Position numbers and translations under genes: made by a program. The notes under the pieces were generated by a model. It searched no databases and had not been told where the DNA came from. It saw only the letters and a program-made list of their open reading frames with translations. This document shows, one piece after another, positions 24,220-31,884 of a DNA stretch of 64,000 nucleotides. Position 1 is the first letter of the stretch, and the number at the start of each line of letters is the position of its first letter. Source of the DNA: Chitinimonas arctica. GTDB lineage: Bacteria; Pseudomonadota; Gammaproteobacteria; Burkholderiales; Chitinimonadaceae. Location of the stretch: assembly GCF_007431345.1 (NCBI RefSeq), contig NZ_CP041730.1, positions 806,001 to 870,000 of the forward strand, written 5' to 3'.

Positions 24220-24606
24220 TTATTCCACCATGGGCTCGCTGGGTCCCGGTACATCGAGCGTCAATCCCAACTCGGTGCACACCACCTCGGGCTCACGGGT
24301 GGCGAATACCAGCGTCTGGCGCATGGAGCCCTGCCGTAGATTGACGCCGATGGACTTGGTGATCTTGTCATAGCTGGCGCTATAACCCTGATCCTCGGTG
24401 TTGTTGTCCACCAGCATGGTGCCGGGCTTCTGGTAGATCCGGCCGAAGGAGACACGGCTGCAAGCTTCCAGGCTGTCGACCTTCTTGACGATGGCCGGCA
24501 GGTCCAGCTCGCTGACCTGCAAGGCCAGCACGGCTTGACCGTCGAGCTTCTTGCCCTTGCAGCTCACCGTGAGGTAAGGCTCTTTCTTCTTGCCCAGTCC
24601 GAACAT
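24220..24606 (-). CDS. Conserved-looking hypothetical protein downstream of gspE, 128 aa
   Basis: ATG 24604-24606 follows GGGAGAAGC. The product (MFGLGKKKEPYLTVSCKGKK, ending LDVPGPSEPMVE) is a soluble mixed alpha/beta protein with no signal peptide or membrane segment. It starts 52 bp after the gspE stop on the same strand, so it is probably the last gene of the gspCDE operon. Function is unknown; the position suggests an accessory role in type II secretion or simple co-transcription. Confidence 0.65.
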   Translation of the reverse strand: MFGLGKKKEPYLTVSCKGKKLDGQAVLALQVSELDLPAIVKKVDSLEACSRVSFGRIYQKPGTMLVDNNTEDQGYSASYDKITKSIGVNLRQGSMRQTLVFATREPEVVCTELGLTLDVPGPSEPMVE

Positions 24607-24658
24607 CTGCTTCTCCCTGGTGGAAGTGCGCGCGCCGATCCGTTCCGCCGTTTACCTG

Positions 24659-26131
24659 CTAACCCTCCCGGGTAACCCGCAGAATCTCTTCCAGTGTAGT
24701 GCGTCCGGCAATGACTTGCGTGATGCCGTCGTCGCGCAGGCTGGTCATGCCGCGGGTGTTGGCGTAATCGCGGATGCGTGCTTCGCTGGCGCCATCATGG
24801 ATCAGGCGGCGGACTTCGTCATCCACCGACAGCAATTCATAGACCCCTGCCCGGCCCTTATAGCCCAGTTGATTGCAATGATCGCAGCCGACGGCGCGGT
24901 AAAGCGGGCGCGGCTCGGACATGCCCAAGGTGGCCATTTCCACCTGGTCCGGGGTGTAGGGCTGCTTGCAGGCAGGACAGAGCTGGCGGAACAGCCGTTG
25001 TGCCAGTACCCCGATCAGGCTGGATGCCAGCAGGAAAGGTTCGATGCCCATATCCACCATACGGGTGACCGCGCCGGGTGCATCGTTGGTGTGGATGGTG
25101 GCCAGTACCAGGTGACCGGTCAACGAGGCCTGCACGGCGATCTGCGCGGTTTCCAGATCGCGGATTTCGCCGATCATGATCACATCCGGGTCCTGCCGCA
25201 GAATGGCGCGCAAAGCCCGTGAAAAAGTCATTTCGATGCGGGCATTGACCTGGGTCTGGCCCACTCCGTCGAGGTCGTACTCGATCGGGTCTTCCACCGT
25301 CATGATATTGGTACTGGTCGCATCCATGGCCGCCAGGGCGGCGTACAGGGTGGTGGTCTTGCCGGAACCGGTCGGGCCGGTGACCAATACGATGCCGTGC
25401 GGCTGGGCGATCAGGTTGTGCATGGTATTGAGCGTATGGCCCACCATGCCGAGTTTTTCCAGATCCAGGCGGCCGGCGGACTTGTCCAGCAGCCGCAACA
25501 CGGCCCGCTCGCCATGGCCGGTAGGCAGCGTGGATACCCGCACATCGACCGGCCGGCCGGCGATGCGCAAGGTAATACGGCCGTCCTGCGGCAAGCGCTT
25601 CTCGGAAATATCCAGGTTGGCCATCACCTTGATCCGCGACACGATGGCGGCATGCAACTGGCGCTTGGGCTCGATCACGTCCTTCAGCTTGCCGTCGATC
25701 CGAAAACGCACCACCGACCGGGTCTCGAAGGGTTCGATATGGATATCGGATGCCCCTTCGCGCAAGGCTTCGGTCAGCAAGGCGTTGATCAAGCGGATGA
25801 TGGGCGCGTCGTCTTCGGCTTCCAACAAGTCTTCGATGGCCGGCAGATCCTGCGCCAGGCGGCTCAGATCCAGGTCGGCGGCCACGTCTTCGGCCACATC
25901 GGCCGAATGGCTGTCGCTGCGGGCGAACAACTGCGCCAGGCGCGCATCGAAGGCGCTGCTGGGCATGGTCTCGACCTGCACCGGCCGGCCAAGATTGCGG
26001 CGCAGCTCCATCAGGCCGGCCAGATCGGCGCCTTCGCGCAAGAGTACCGACACCGTCCCGTCGTGCTCAGCGATATCCACCACGCCACGGTTGCGGGCAA
26101 AGCTGTAAGTAGTGACACGTGCGTAAGTCAT
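24659..26131 (-). CDS. gspE: Type II secretion ATPase GspE
   Basis: The 490-residue cytoplasmic ATPase powers pseudopilus assembly. The N-terminal domain is short. Catalytic motifs are intact: GREASDIHIEPF-like arginine region (LREGASDIHIEPFETRSVVR), Walker A GPTGSGKTTT near residue 250, Asp box TVEDPIEYDL, Walker B DPDVIMIGEIRD and His box LATIHTND. The tetracysteine zinc module CPAC...CDHC is near 382-417, as in GspE. Its start overlaps the gspD stop (ATGA), so translation is coupled. Confidence 0.95.
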   Translation of the reverse strand: MTYARVTTYSFARNRGVVDIAEHDGTVSVLLREGADLAGLMELRRNLGRPVQVETMPSSAFDARLAQLFARSDSHSADVAEDVAADLDLSRLAQDLPAIEDLLEAEDDAPIIRLINALLTEALREGASDIHIEPFETRSVVRFRIDGKLKDVIEPKRQLHAAIVSRIKVMANLDISEKRLPQDGRITLRIAGRPVDVRVSTLPTGHGERAVLRLLDKSAGRLDLEKLGMVGHTLNTMHNLIAQPHGIVLVTGPTGSGKTTTLYAALAAMDATSTNIMTVEDPIEYDLDGVGQTQVNARIEMTFSRALRAILRQDPDVIMIGEIRDLETAQIAVQASLTGHLVLATIHTNDAPGAVTRMVDMGIEPFLLASSLIGVLAQRLFRQLCPACKQPYTPDQVEMATLGMSEPRPLYRAVGCDHCNQLGYKGRAGVYELLSVDDEVRRLIHDGASEARIRDYANTRGMTSLRDDGITQVIAGRTTLEEILRVTREG

Positions 26132-28326
26132 GGCTTGCCAAGCGTCTTCACGGTGACGGCGGTCTTGTCTGCTGCCGGCTGCGGATCGGCGGCCGGCACC
26201 GGCTCGGCCTGCGGCATCGGCTCGGCGGGCGCGACAGGCGCGGCCTGGTCGGCCACGCCGATCTTGTCGGTCGACCCATGCGCGGCGATCGGCACCGAGG
26301 CCGAGGAAGGGCGACGAAGATCGATCGCCGGCAACTGCACCTTGGGCAGGTCGGGCAACATCCAGCGGCTATCCATCTTGTAGGCGCCCTGGGCATCGCG
26401 CAACTGCTGGTAGCGCTCGCCACTCAGTGCGCCGGCACTGACACCGTCACGCAGGATGACCGGCCGCAGGAACACCATCAAATTGGTGCGCTTGCTTTCA
26501 CGATGCTCAAAACGGAACAAGTTGCCGATCAGGGGAATGCTGCTGAGCAGGGGTACCCGATTATCGGTCTGGCTGACCTTGGTTTCGATCAGGCCGCCCA
26601 GCACGATGACCTGGCCGTCGTCCACCAGGACCTTGGAATCGATCTTGCGGGTATTGATGGCCACGCCATTGCCCGAGGTATCGACGGTGGGGGCGGCACT
26701 GGACACTTCCTGCGAAACCTGCAGGGTGATGGCGCCGCCTTCGGAAACCTGCGGCTTGATCTTGAGCTTGATGCCCACTTCCTTGCGTTCGATCGTGTTG
26801 AAGGGGTTCTGTCCGGCGAGGGTGGCCGCCTGCTTGCCGGTCACGATGGGCAGATCCTGCCCCACCACGATGGAGGCTTCTTCATTGTCCAGCGTCAGGA
26901 GATTCGGGGTGGACAACACATTGCCTTCACCGCTGGCTTCGATCGCCGTGGCGATCATGGCCAGGTTGGGTTTCTTGCCCGTGCCGTCCACGCTGCCATT
27001 GATCAAGCCCAGGGTGAAGCCCGCCGGAATACCCGTCTTGTTCGCGATGCCGGCGATGATGCTGCCCAAATTATTATCCTTGGTCCCAATATTGCCGATC
27101 CCCACCGCGTTGACGCTCTTATTGCCGCCGCCGACCAGCCACTGGACACCGAAATCGCCGCCCTTGTCGATCAGCACTTCCGCGATCATCGCTTCGACAT
27201 AGACCTGGGCGCGCCGCACATCGAGCTTGTCGATCACCGCACGGATATTGTTGTAGACATTGTCCGGCGCGGTAACGATCAAGGCATTGGTGGTGGGATC
27301 GGCCTGGATCGCCACGCCCGGCGAGATCTGCCCGCCGCCGCCGCTGCTCGGCGCCGACGAGGGAATCGCGGCCGGGGTCTGGCCGCTGTTGTTGGTACTG
27401 CTGACGCTGGTAAAGGTGCTGCCGGGCGTCGCCGCCACATCGGTGCCGGTCAGGATGGCCTTGAGCGTGGCCGCCAGCTTGGGCGCTTCGGCATTGCGCA
27501 GATAGATCACATGGATATTGCCGCCGTTGGCGCCCTGCTTGTCCAGGGTATCCGCCAACTGCCTGATCTGCGCCAGGCTGGTGGCGTTATCGCCACGGAT
27601 AAGCAGCGCGTTGGCGCGCAGATCGGCCACCACCACGGTCTTGCGTATACCTTCGAACTGGGCGCCGGGAATGCCGCCGCTGGCGACGCCGGAAACGCTG
27701 ACCTCGGGCATCAGCCGGCCTATCATCTGCGCCACATCGACCGCCGAAGCATATTTCAGCGGCAAGGTGACCATATCGCCGGCGGAGGGCTGGTCGATGT
27801 TGCCGATGATCTGGTTCAAGCGCTTCACATTGTCGGCGTAGTCGGTGATCACCAGCATATTGGAGCCGGGATAGGCCGCGATGGAATTGTTCGGCGTGAT
27901 CAGCGGCCGCAGGATGGGCACCAGCTGAGCGGCCGACTCATACTTGAGCGGATAGACTTGGGTGACGATGCGGTCGCCACCGACATTGAATTTCTTGCTG
28001 ACGGTCGCGCCGAAATTCTGCTTTGCATCGGCTTCCGGCACGATGCGCACGGATGTCGGCGTTTCCACCACCGAAAAGCCCTGCAGGCGCAAGGCGGACA
28101 AGAGGATCTCGTAGACCTCGCTCTTGCGGACCGGGCTGGACGAGACGATATTGATCGTGCCCTTCACCCGCTGGTCCAGTACGAAGTTCTTGCCGGAGAT
28201 GAGTCCGACCGCCTTGACTGTCGAATCGATGTCCGAATTGACGAAATTCAGCATCACCTTGTCGTCCGCCGCCATGACCTGGCCGGCAAGCATGAGCGCA
28301 AGGGCGATAGTTTTAATCTTCTTCAT
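26128..28326 (-). CDS. gspD: Type II secretion secretin GspD
   Basis: The 732-residue outer-membrane secretin begins with a signal peptide (MKKIKTIALALMLAGQVMA). N0-N1-N2-N3 domains follow (VMLNFVNSDIDSTVKAVGLI, VQVYPLKYESAAQLVPILRP). N3 has a Ser/Gly/Pro-rich insert near residues 300-335. The secretin core contains the conserved VPLLSSIPLIGNLFRFEHR signature. A low-complexity Pro/Ala-rich tail of about 80 residues is at the C-terminus, where some GspDs carry a pilotin-binding S domain; none is recognisable here. The start overlaps the gspC stop by 4 bp. Confidence 0.95.
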   Translation of the reverse strand: MKKIKTIALALMLAGQVMAADDKVMLNFVNSDIDSTVKAVGLISGKNFVLDQRVKGTINIVSSSPVRKSEVYEILLSALRLQGFSVVETPTSVRIVPEADAKQNFGATVSKKFNVGGDRIVTQVYPLKYESAAQLVPILRPLITPNNSIAAYPGSNMLVITDYADNVKRLNQIIGNIDQPSAGDMVTLPLKYASAVDVAQMIGRLMPEVSVSGVASGGIPGAQFEGIRKTVVVADLRANALLIRGDNATSLAQIRQLADTLDKQGANGGNIHVIYLRNAEAPKLAATLKAILTGTDVAATPGSTFTSVSSTNNSGQTPAAIPSSAPSSGGGGQISPGVAIQADPTTNALIVTAPDNVYNNIRAVIDKLDVRRAQVYVEAMIAEVLIDKGGDFGVQWLVGGGNKSVNAVGIGNIGTKDNNLGSIIAGIANKTGIPAGFTLGLINGSVDGTGKKPNLAMIATAIEASGEGNVLSTPNLLTLDNEEASIVVGQDLPIVTGKQAATLAGQNPFNTIERKEVGIKLKIKPQVSEGGAITLQVSQEVSSAAPTVDTSGNGVAINTRKIDSKVLVDDGQVIVLGGLIETKVSQTDNRVPLLSSIPLIGNLFRFEHRESKRTNLMVFLRPVILRDGVSAGALSGERYQQLRDAQGAYKMDSRWMLPDLPKVQLPAIDLRRPSSASVPIAAHGSTDKIGVADQAAPVAPAEPMPQAEPVPAADPQPAADKTAVTVKTLGKP

Positions 28327-29201
28327 GGCGCGGTAGGGCTCTCAATGCGGTAGCGCAAGTTCATGGGGGTGCCATTGCGCTTGATTTCAACGGATATTTG
28401 CGAGGCGCGACTGAACGCCGAGTAAAGCGCGGAAATGTCGCCAACGTGGGTCAGCGGTGCGCCGTTCACGGATTTCAGGATATCGCCGCTCTGTAGACCC
28501 AGCGGGGCGGCCAATGGTTGCGAAGCAGCGTTCTGTACGGTAATTCCGCCGCCCGGCGCTTCGCCCAGGCCGCGCGACCAATCGGCCACGTTCAGGCGCT
28601 GCAAACCCTCGACCAGTTCCTGGCGATGGAGAGAGCGTTCGTTTTCCTTGCGCAATTCGAAGCGTTTTTCCGTTTGCGGCTCGGCCGGCGGCGCTTCCAT
28701 CGGCGCGGCGGTGATCAGCGACGAATCGCCCCCCCCGGCCGGCGTGGTATCGGCGGTGCCGATGGTGGCGGCCGGCTTGGCGTCCAGTTCCATCCGCTCG
28801 CGGCGGCCACGGTTATCCAGCAACACATATTCGGCATTGACTTCGACCAGGCGTACGCCGGCTTCCACTTCGCCGCCGGTCTTGATCGCCAGGGCCGGTT
28901 GGCCTGGCACTTCAAACACCGCCACGGCCGGCGATGCGGTGGCAATCACGCCGCGTAGCTTGAAACTGAGGGTGGAAGGTTGCGGCTCGCCATTGGAAGG
29001 GCTACCGAACAGACCGTTCAGGGCGCTCATATCCAGTTGGGGCGGGCGTTGCAGCTGCTTGGAAGGCGCGGCCACCGGCGGCAGGGGGCGCGGCGAGAAT
29101 ATCTGCCAGAACAAGCCGGCGGCGAACCAGGCCACCAAGACCAACAGGATGGCATGCAGGCTGCGATAGAACCAGGGCGTTGCGGGCAGGGAAACAATCA
29201 T
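28323..29201 (-). CDS. gspC: Type II secretion inner-membrane protein GspC
   Basis: The 292-residue bitopic protein links the inner-membrane platform to the secretin. It has a single membrane helix at about 14-33 (HAILLVLVAWFAAGLFWQIF), a Pro-rich linker, an HR domain (FKLRGVIATASPAVAVFEVP, residues about 80-140) that contacts GspD N0, and a C-terminal PDZ domain (AAPLGLQSGDILKSVNGAPL) at about 210-292. It is the first gene of the operon gspC-gspD-gspE-24220. The other gsp genes are not in the window. Confidence 0.92.
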   Translation of the reverse strand: MIVSLPATPWFYRSLHAILLVLVAWFAAGLFWQIFSPRPLPPVAAPSKQLQRPPQLDMSALNGLFGSPSNGEPQPSTLSFKLRGVIATASPAVAVFEVPGQPALAIKTGGEVEAGVRLVEVNAEYVLLDNRGRRERMELDAKPAATIGTADTTPAGGGDSSLITAAPMEAPPAEPQTEKRFELRKENERSLHRQELVEGLQRLNVADWSRGLGEAPGGGITVQNAASQPLAAPLGLQSGDILKSVNGAPLTHVGDISALYSAFSRASQISVEIKRNGTPMNLRYRIESPTAP

Positions 29202-29574
29202 CCGGTTTGGCTTATAAGTTCGGTTCTAAAAGGGTTGCGCATTAGTCAAGCAATGCGGAGGGGCCAGCATTTATATCAGCAAGCCCGACGGGCCGCCATC
29301 CTGTCGTTGCCTTAGAAAGCGCGAGAAAAGCAGCCTGCCCCGCGCCTGGCAAGGCTACTTACCGCGACGACGGCGCGTGGGCGGGGACCGAAAATCGAAA
29401 AGTCATTGATTTAAAATAAACGATTGGCGCCAATGTTTTTCGCGCCGCGAACATGATGCCCGGCATGCCAATTTTTATCGGATTTCCTTTGTGCAACAGC
29501 GTTGACACAATTCGAAAGGCTATGCTTTAATCCGCCCCCTTGCAGCAAACGATGAGTTGCAGCGAGGCCAACGC
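29202..29574. other. Intergenic region between gspC and the tRNA cluster
   Basis: The right part holds the tRNA promoter. A 12-bp perfect palindrome ATTGGCGCCAAT lies at 29423-29434, beside an AT-rich patch, and could be an operator for the gspC side. No gene is visible. Confidence 0.5.
29502..29531 (+). promoter_or_regulatory. Strong sigma-70 promoter for the tRNA cluster
   Basis: A perfect -35 TTGACA (29502-29507), an 18-bp spacer and -10 TTTAAT (29526-29531) are followed by a GC-rich discriminator (CCGCCCCC), as in stringently controlled stable-RNA promoters. The first tRNA begins 43 bp downstream. Confidence 0.75.
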
Positions 29575-29651
29575 GGAGTGGTAGTTCAGTTGGTTAGAAT
29601 ACCGGCCTGTCACGCCGGGGGTCGCGGGTTCGAGTCCCGTCCACTCCGCCA
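29575..29651 (+). tRNA. tRNA-Asp (GTC), copy 1
   Basis: A complete 77-nt cloverleaf with encoded CCA. The acceptor stem pairs GGAGTGG with CCACTCC, the anticodon loop is CTGTCAC with GTC at 29609-29611, and the T arm contains GGTTCGAGTCC. It decodes GAC and GAU. Confidence 0.97.
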
Positions 29652-29768
29652 GAATCAAGATGGTCGCCGCAGCAGCAAGCGTCGGCCAGCCAAACGACGA
29701 AAGACTTGACGTAGTTTGGCAGCGCATGTTTCAATGCGCCCCTTTCCGAAATCGGAAACACGGATTTC

Positions 29769-29843
29769 GGGCGGTTAGCTCAGGGGTAGAGCACTGCCTT
29801 CACACGGCAGGGGTCACTGGTTCGATCCCAGTATCGCCCACCA
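29769..29843 (+). tRNA. tRNA-Val (CAC)
   Basis: A 75-nt cloverleaf with encoded CCA. The acceptor pairs GGGCGGT with ATCGCCC, the anticodon stem CTGCC/GGCAG encloses the loop TTCACAC giving anticodon CAC, and the T arm has GGTTCGATCC. It decodes GUG only, so another tRNA-Val must exist elsewhere. Confidence 0.95.
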
Positions 29844-29864
29844 AAGTCATGTAGTTGCAGTACT

Positions 29865-29941
29865 GGAGTGGTAGTTCAGTTGGTTAGAATACCGGCCTGT
29901 CACGCCGGGGGTCGCGGGTTCGAGTCCCGTCCACTCCGCCA
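29865..29941 (+). tRNA. tRNA-Asp (GTC), copy 2
   Basis: Identical across all 77 nt to the copy at 29575-29651, including the CCA end. The two copies flank tRNA-Val and appear to be one transcript ending at the terminator just downstream. Confidence 0.97.
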
Positions 29942-29948
29942 ATAAAGA

Positions 29949-29980
29949 GAAAAGCCCAACCTGTGAAGGTTGGGCTTTTC
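29949..29980. terminator. Intrinsic terminator of the tRNA cluster (bidirectional)
   Basis: GAAAAGCCCAACC (29949-29961) pairs with GGTTGGGCTTTTC (29968-29980) across a 6-base loop, with A/T runs on both sides. It serves the tRNA operon and the converging chemoreceptor gene. Confidence 0.85.
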
Positions 29981-29996
29981 TTATTTCCACTGCCGT

Positions 29997-31685
29997 TTAT
30001 ACCTTGAAGCGATTCACGGTGTCCTGCAAGCGTCCTGCCAACGATCTCAGCTTGTCGGCCGAGCTGGCGGCAATCGCCACCGACTGCGCATTGCCCTCGG
30101 TCATCATGGCGATCTGCTCCATATTGCGGGCAATCTGATGGCTGGCGGTGTTTTGCTGGTCGGTTGCGGTGGCGATCTCGCCGATATGCTGACCGGCCGT
30201 GTTCGCGGCGGTATTGATCTGCTGCAGCGATTCCGCGGCACGGCGCGAGAAGGATGAGCCGCGGCTGACCAGGTCGGCATGGTGCGCCATGGCGTCGCCC
30301 GCACTGCGTGATTCCTGCTGGATGGCATCGATGGTGGAAGCGATTTCGCGGGTTGCCACGCTGGTCCGTTCCGCCAGCTTGCGCACCTCGTCCGCCACCA
30401 CGGCAAAGCCCCTACCCTGCTCGCCCGCCCGGGCGGCCTCGATGGCCGCATTCAAGGCCAAAAGATTGGTCTGGTCGGCGATATCGCGGATGGTATTGGC
30501 GATCACGCTGATCTGTGCCGAGCGTTGGCCCAGCTGGCCCACCACGGCGGCCATGGTTTCCACCGCGGCGGCCACCCTGTCCATCTCGCCGGCCGCCTCT
30601 TGCGCCACTTCACCACCCTCGCGCGCCAAGCGGCTGGTCGCGGCCGACTGGTCCGCCGCTTCGTGCGCTTCGGACGACACATGGCCGATACTGGTACTGA
30701 CCTGCTCCACCGAAGCGGAAACGGCGGCCGCCAGATCGCTCTGCTGCATGGAAGACTGGCTGACCTTGGCGGCTGCATCCGCCAGCCGAACCGACTCAGC
30801 CAGCACCTGGTTGGCGTCTTCGCGTATCTCGCTGATCACGGCACGGAAGTGATTCAACAGGCTATTGAAGGCCTTGGCGATACCGGCGATTTCATCGTTG
30901 CCCCGGACCGGCATCGCCAAGGTGAAGTCGCCGCTGGATTCGACCTGGCCGGCGCGTTCCGCCAACTCATGCACCGTACCGGCGATACGGCGGGTCGCCA
31001 TGATCGTCACCGCGGAGATGGCGAAGAAGCCGGCCAGCACCGCCAGCCCCACGCTACCGATGCCCTTGTTGATCTGGCCGGCCACCTGGTCCACCGGCAC
31101 CGTCACCGCCACCACGCCCCGTACATCACCCACTTTCCAGTCCTTCTTGGGTGAGTCCGGCCGGGAGTTATGGCAAGCAACGCAGCCCTCCTTCATGATG
31201 TCGGCCACGGCATAGCGCGCGTACAACTTGTCGCCGCGCTTTTCCATCTTGGTCTGCGGGACCTTGGGTGCTTTTTCGAGGGCGGCAATGGCGCTCATCT
31301 CGAATTCGTCGTAGCGCTCATTGGTCCGATTAGGGAAGGGGTGGCGGCTATAGAGCCGGATCGCCATGCCCGGGTGGTCCTTGGTGATGCTTTCACCCAG
31401 GGTCTTGACCAGGGTGGCGGGCAGCGGCAACGTATTGTCCGCCGTGAAGAAATCGAAATTGAGCTTCATGCCGGCCTTCTTGGCGCGCGGACCGATCTCG
31501 GCGGTATAGAAGCTGCGCAATGTCACGATCTGGCTGGCGAGCGCTTGCGCGGTATTCATGCCGGCCGCCTCGACGGTGCGTTCGCGGATATGGGCCAGGA
31601 TGGCCATCACCGCACATAACATGGCGACACCCGCCAACAAGACGGGAATCATTAGCTTGCGACCCAGACCACCGCGCTGCAGCAT
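29997..31685 (-). CDS. Methyl-accepting chemotaxis protein with a haem-c periplasmic sensor (DUF3365/Tll0287-like)
   Basis: The 562-residue protein starts at ATG 31683-31685 after AAGGAGAG. It has a membrane helix at about 11-32 and a periplasmic domain at about 35-205 with the DUF3365/Tll0287-like pattern (SFYTAEIGPRAKKAGMKLNF, RLYSRHPFPNRTNERYDEFE). That domain carries the c-type haem motif CVACH at residues 168-172 (31170-31184). A second helix lies at about 207-230, then HAMP and a cytoplasmic signalling domain with the conserved hairpin NLLALNAAIEAARAGEQGRG. It should signal to CheA/CheW. The bound haem suggests redox or diatomic-gas sensing. No C-terminal CheR-docking pentapeptide is present (ends NRFKV). 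Confidence 0.93.
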   Translation of the reverse strand: MLQRGGLGRKLMIPVLLAGVAMLCAVMAILAHIRERTVEAAGMNTAQALASQIVTLRSFYTAEIGPRAKKAGMKLNFDFFTADNTLPLPATLVKTLGESITKDHPGMAIRLYSRHPFPNRTNERYDEFEMSAIAALEKAPKVPQTKMEKRGDKLYARYAVADIMKEGCVACHNSRPDSPKKDWKVGDVRGVVAVTVPVDQVAGQINKGIGSVGLAVLAGFFAISAVTIMATRRIAGTVHELAERAGQVESSGDFTLAMPVRGNDEIAGIAKAFNSLLNHFRAVISEIREDANQVLAESVRLADAAAKVSQSSMQQSDLAAAVSASVEQVSTSIGHVSSEAHEAADQSAATSRLAREGGEVAQEAAGEMDRVAAAVETMAAVVGQLGQRSAQISVIANTIRDIADQTNLLALNAAIEAARAGEQGRGFAVVADEVRKLAERTSVATREIASTIDAIQQESRSAGDAMAHHADLVSRGSSFSRRAAESLQQINTAANTAGQHIGEIATATDQQNTASHQIARNMEQIAMMTEGNAQSVAIAASSADKLRSLAGRLQDTVNRFKV

Positions 31686-31884
31686 CGTGCTCTCCTTCCA
31701 TCCGACCCACCTACCCGGCCGGAGCAGAAAATTAATGAACGCTGACGCCTATATATATAGTTCACGCCCGTTCTGATGTCTGCCCGACTGCGCAATCGCC
31801 ACAGCACCAAGAATTGTCTTCACCCGGCCACATCGTTGGCGCTATCCTGCCCACCCGCACCCCAAGCCAAGAGCGCCCCTTACC

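Noticed and set aside
26119..28353. Long open frame antisense to gspD
   Set aside because: Shadow of gspD; its repetitive GlyHisAspGln composition is an artefact of secretin codons.
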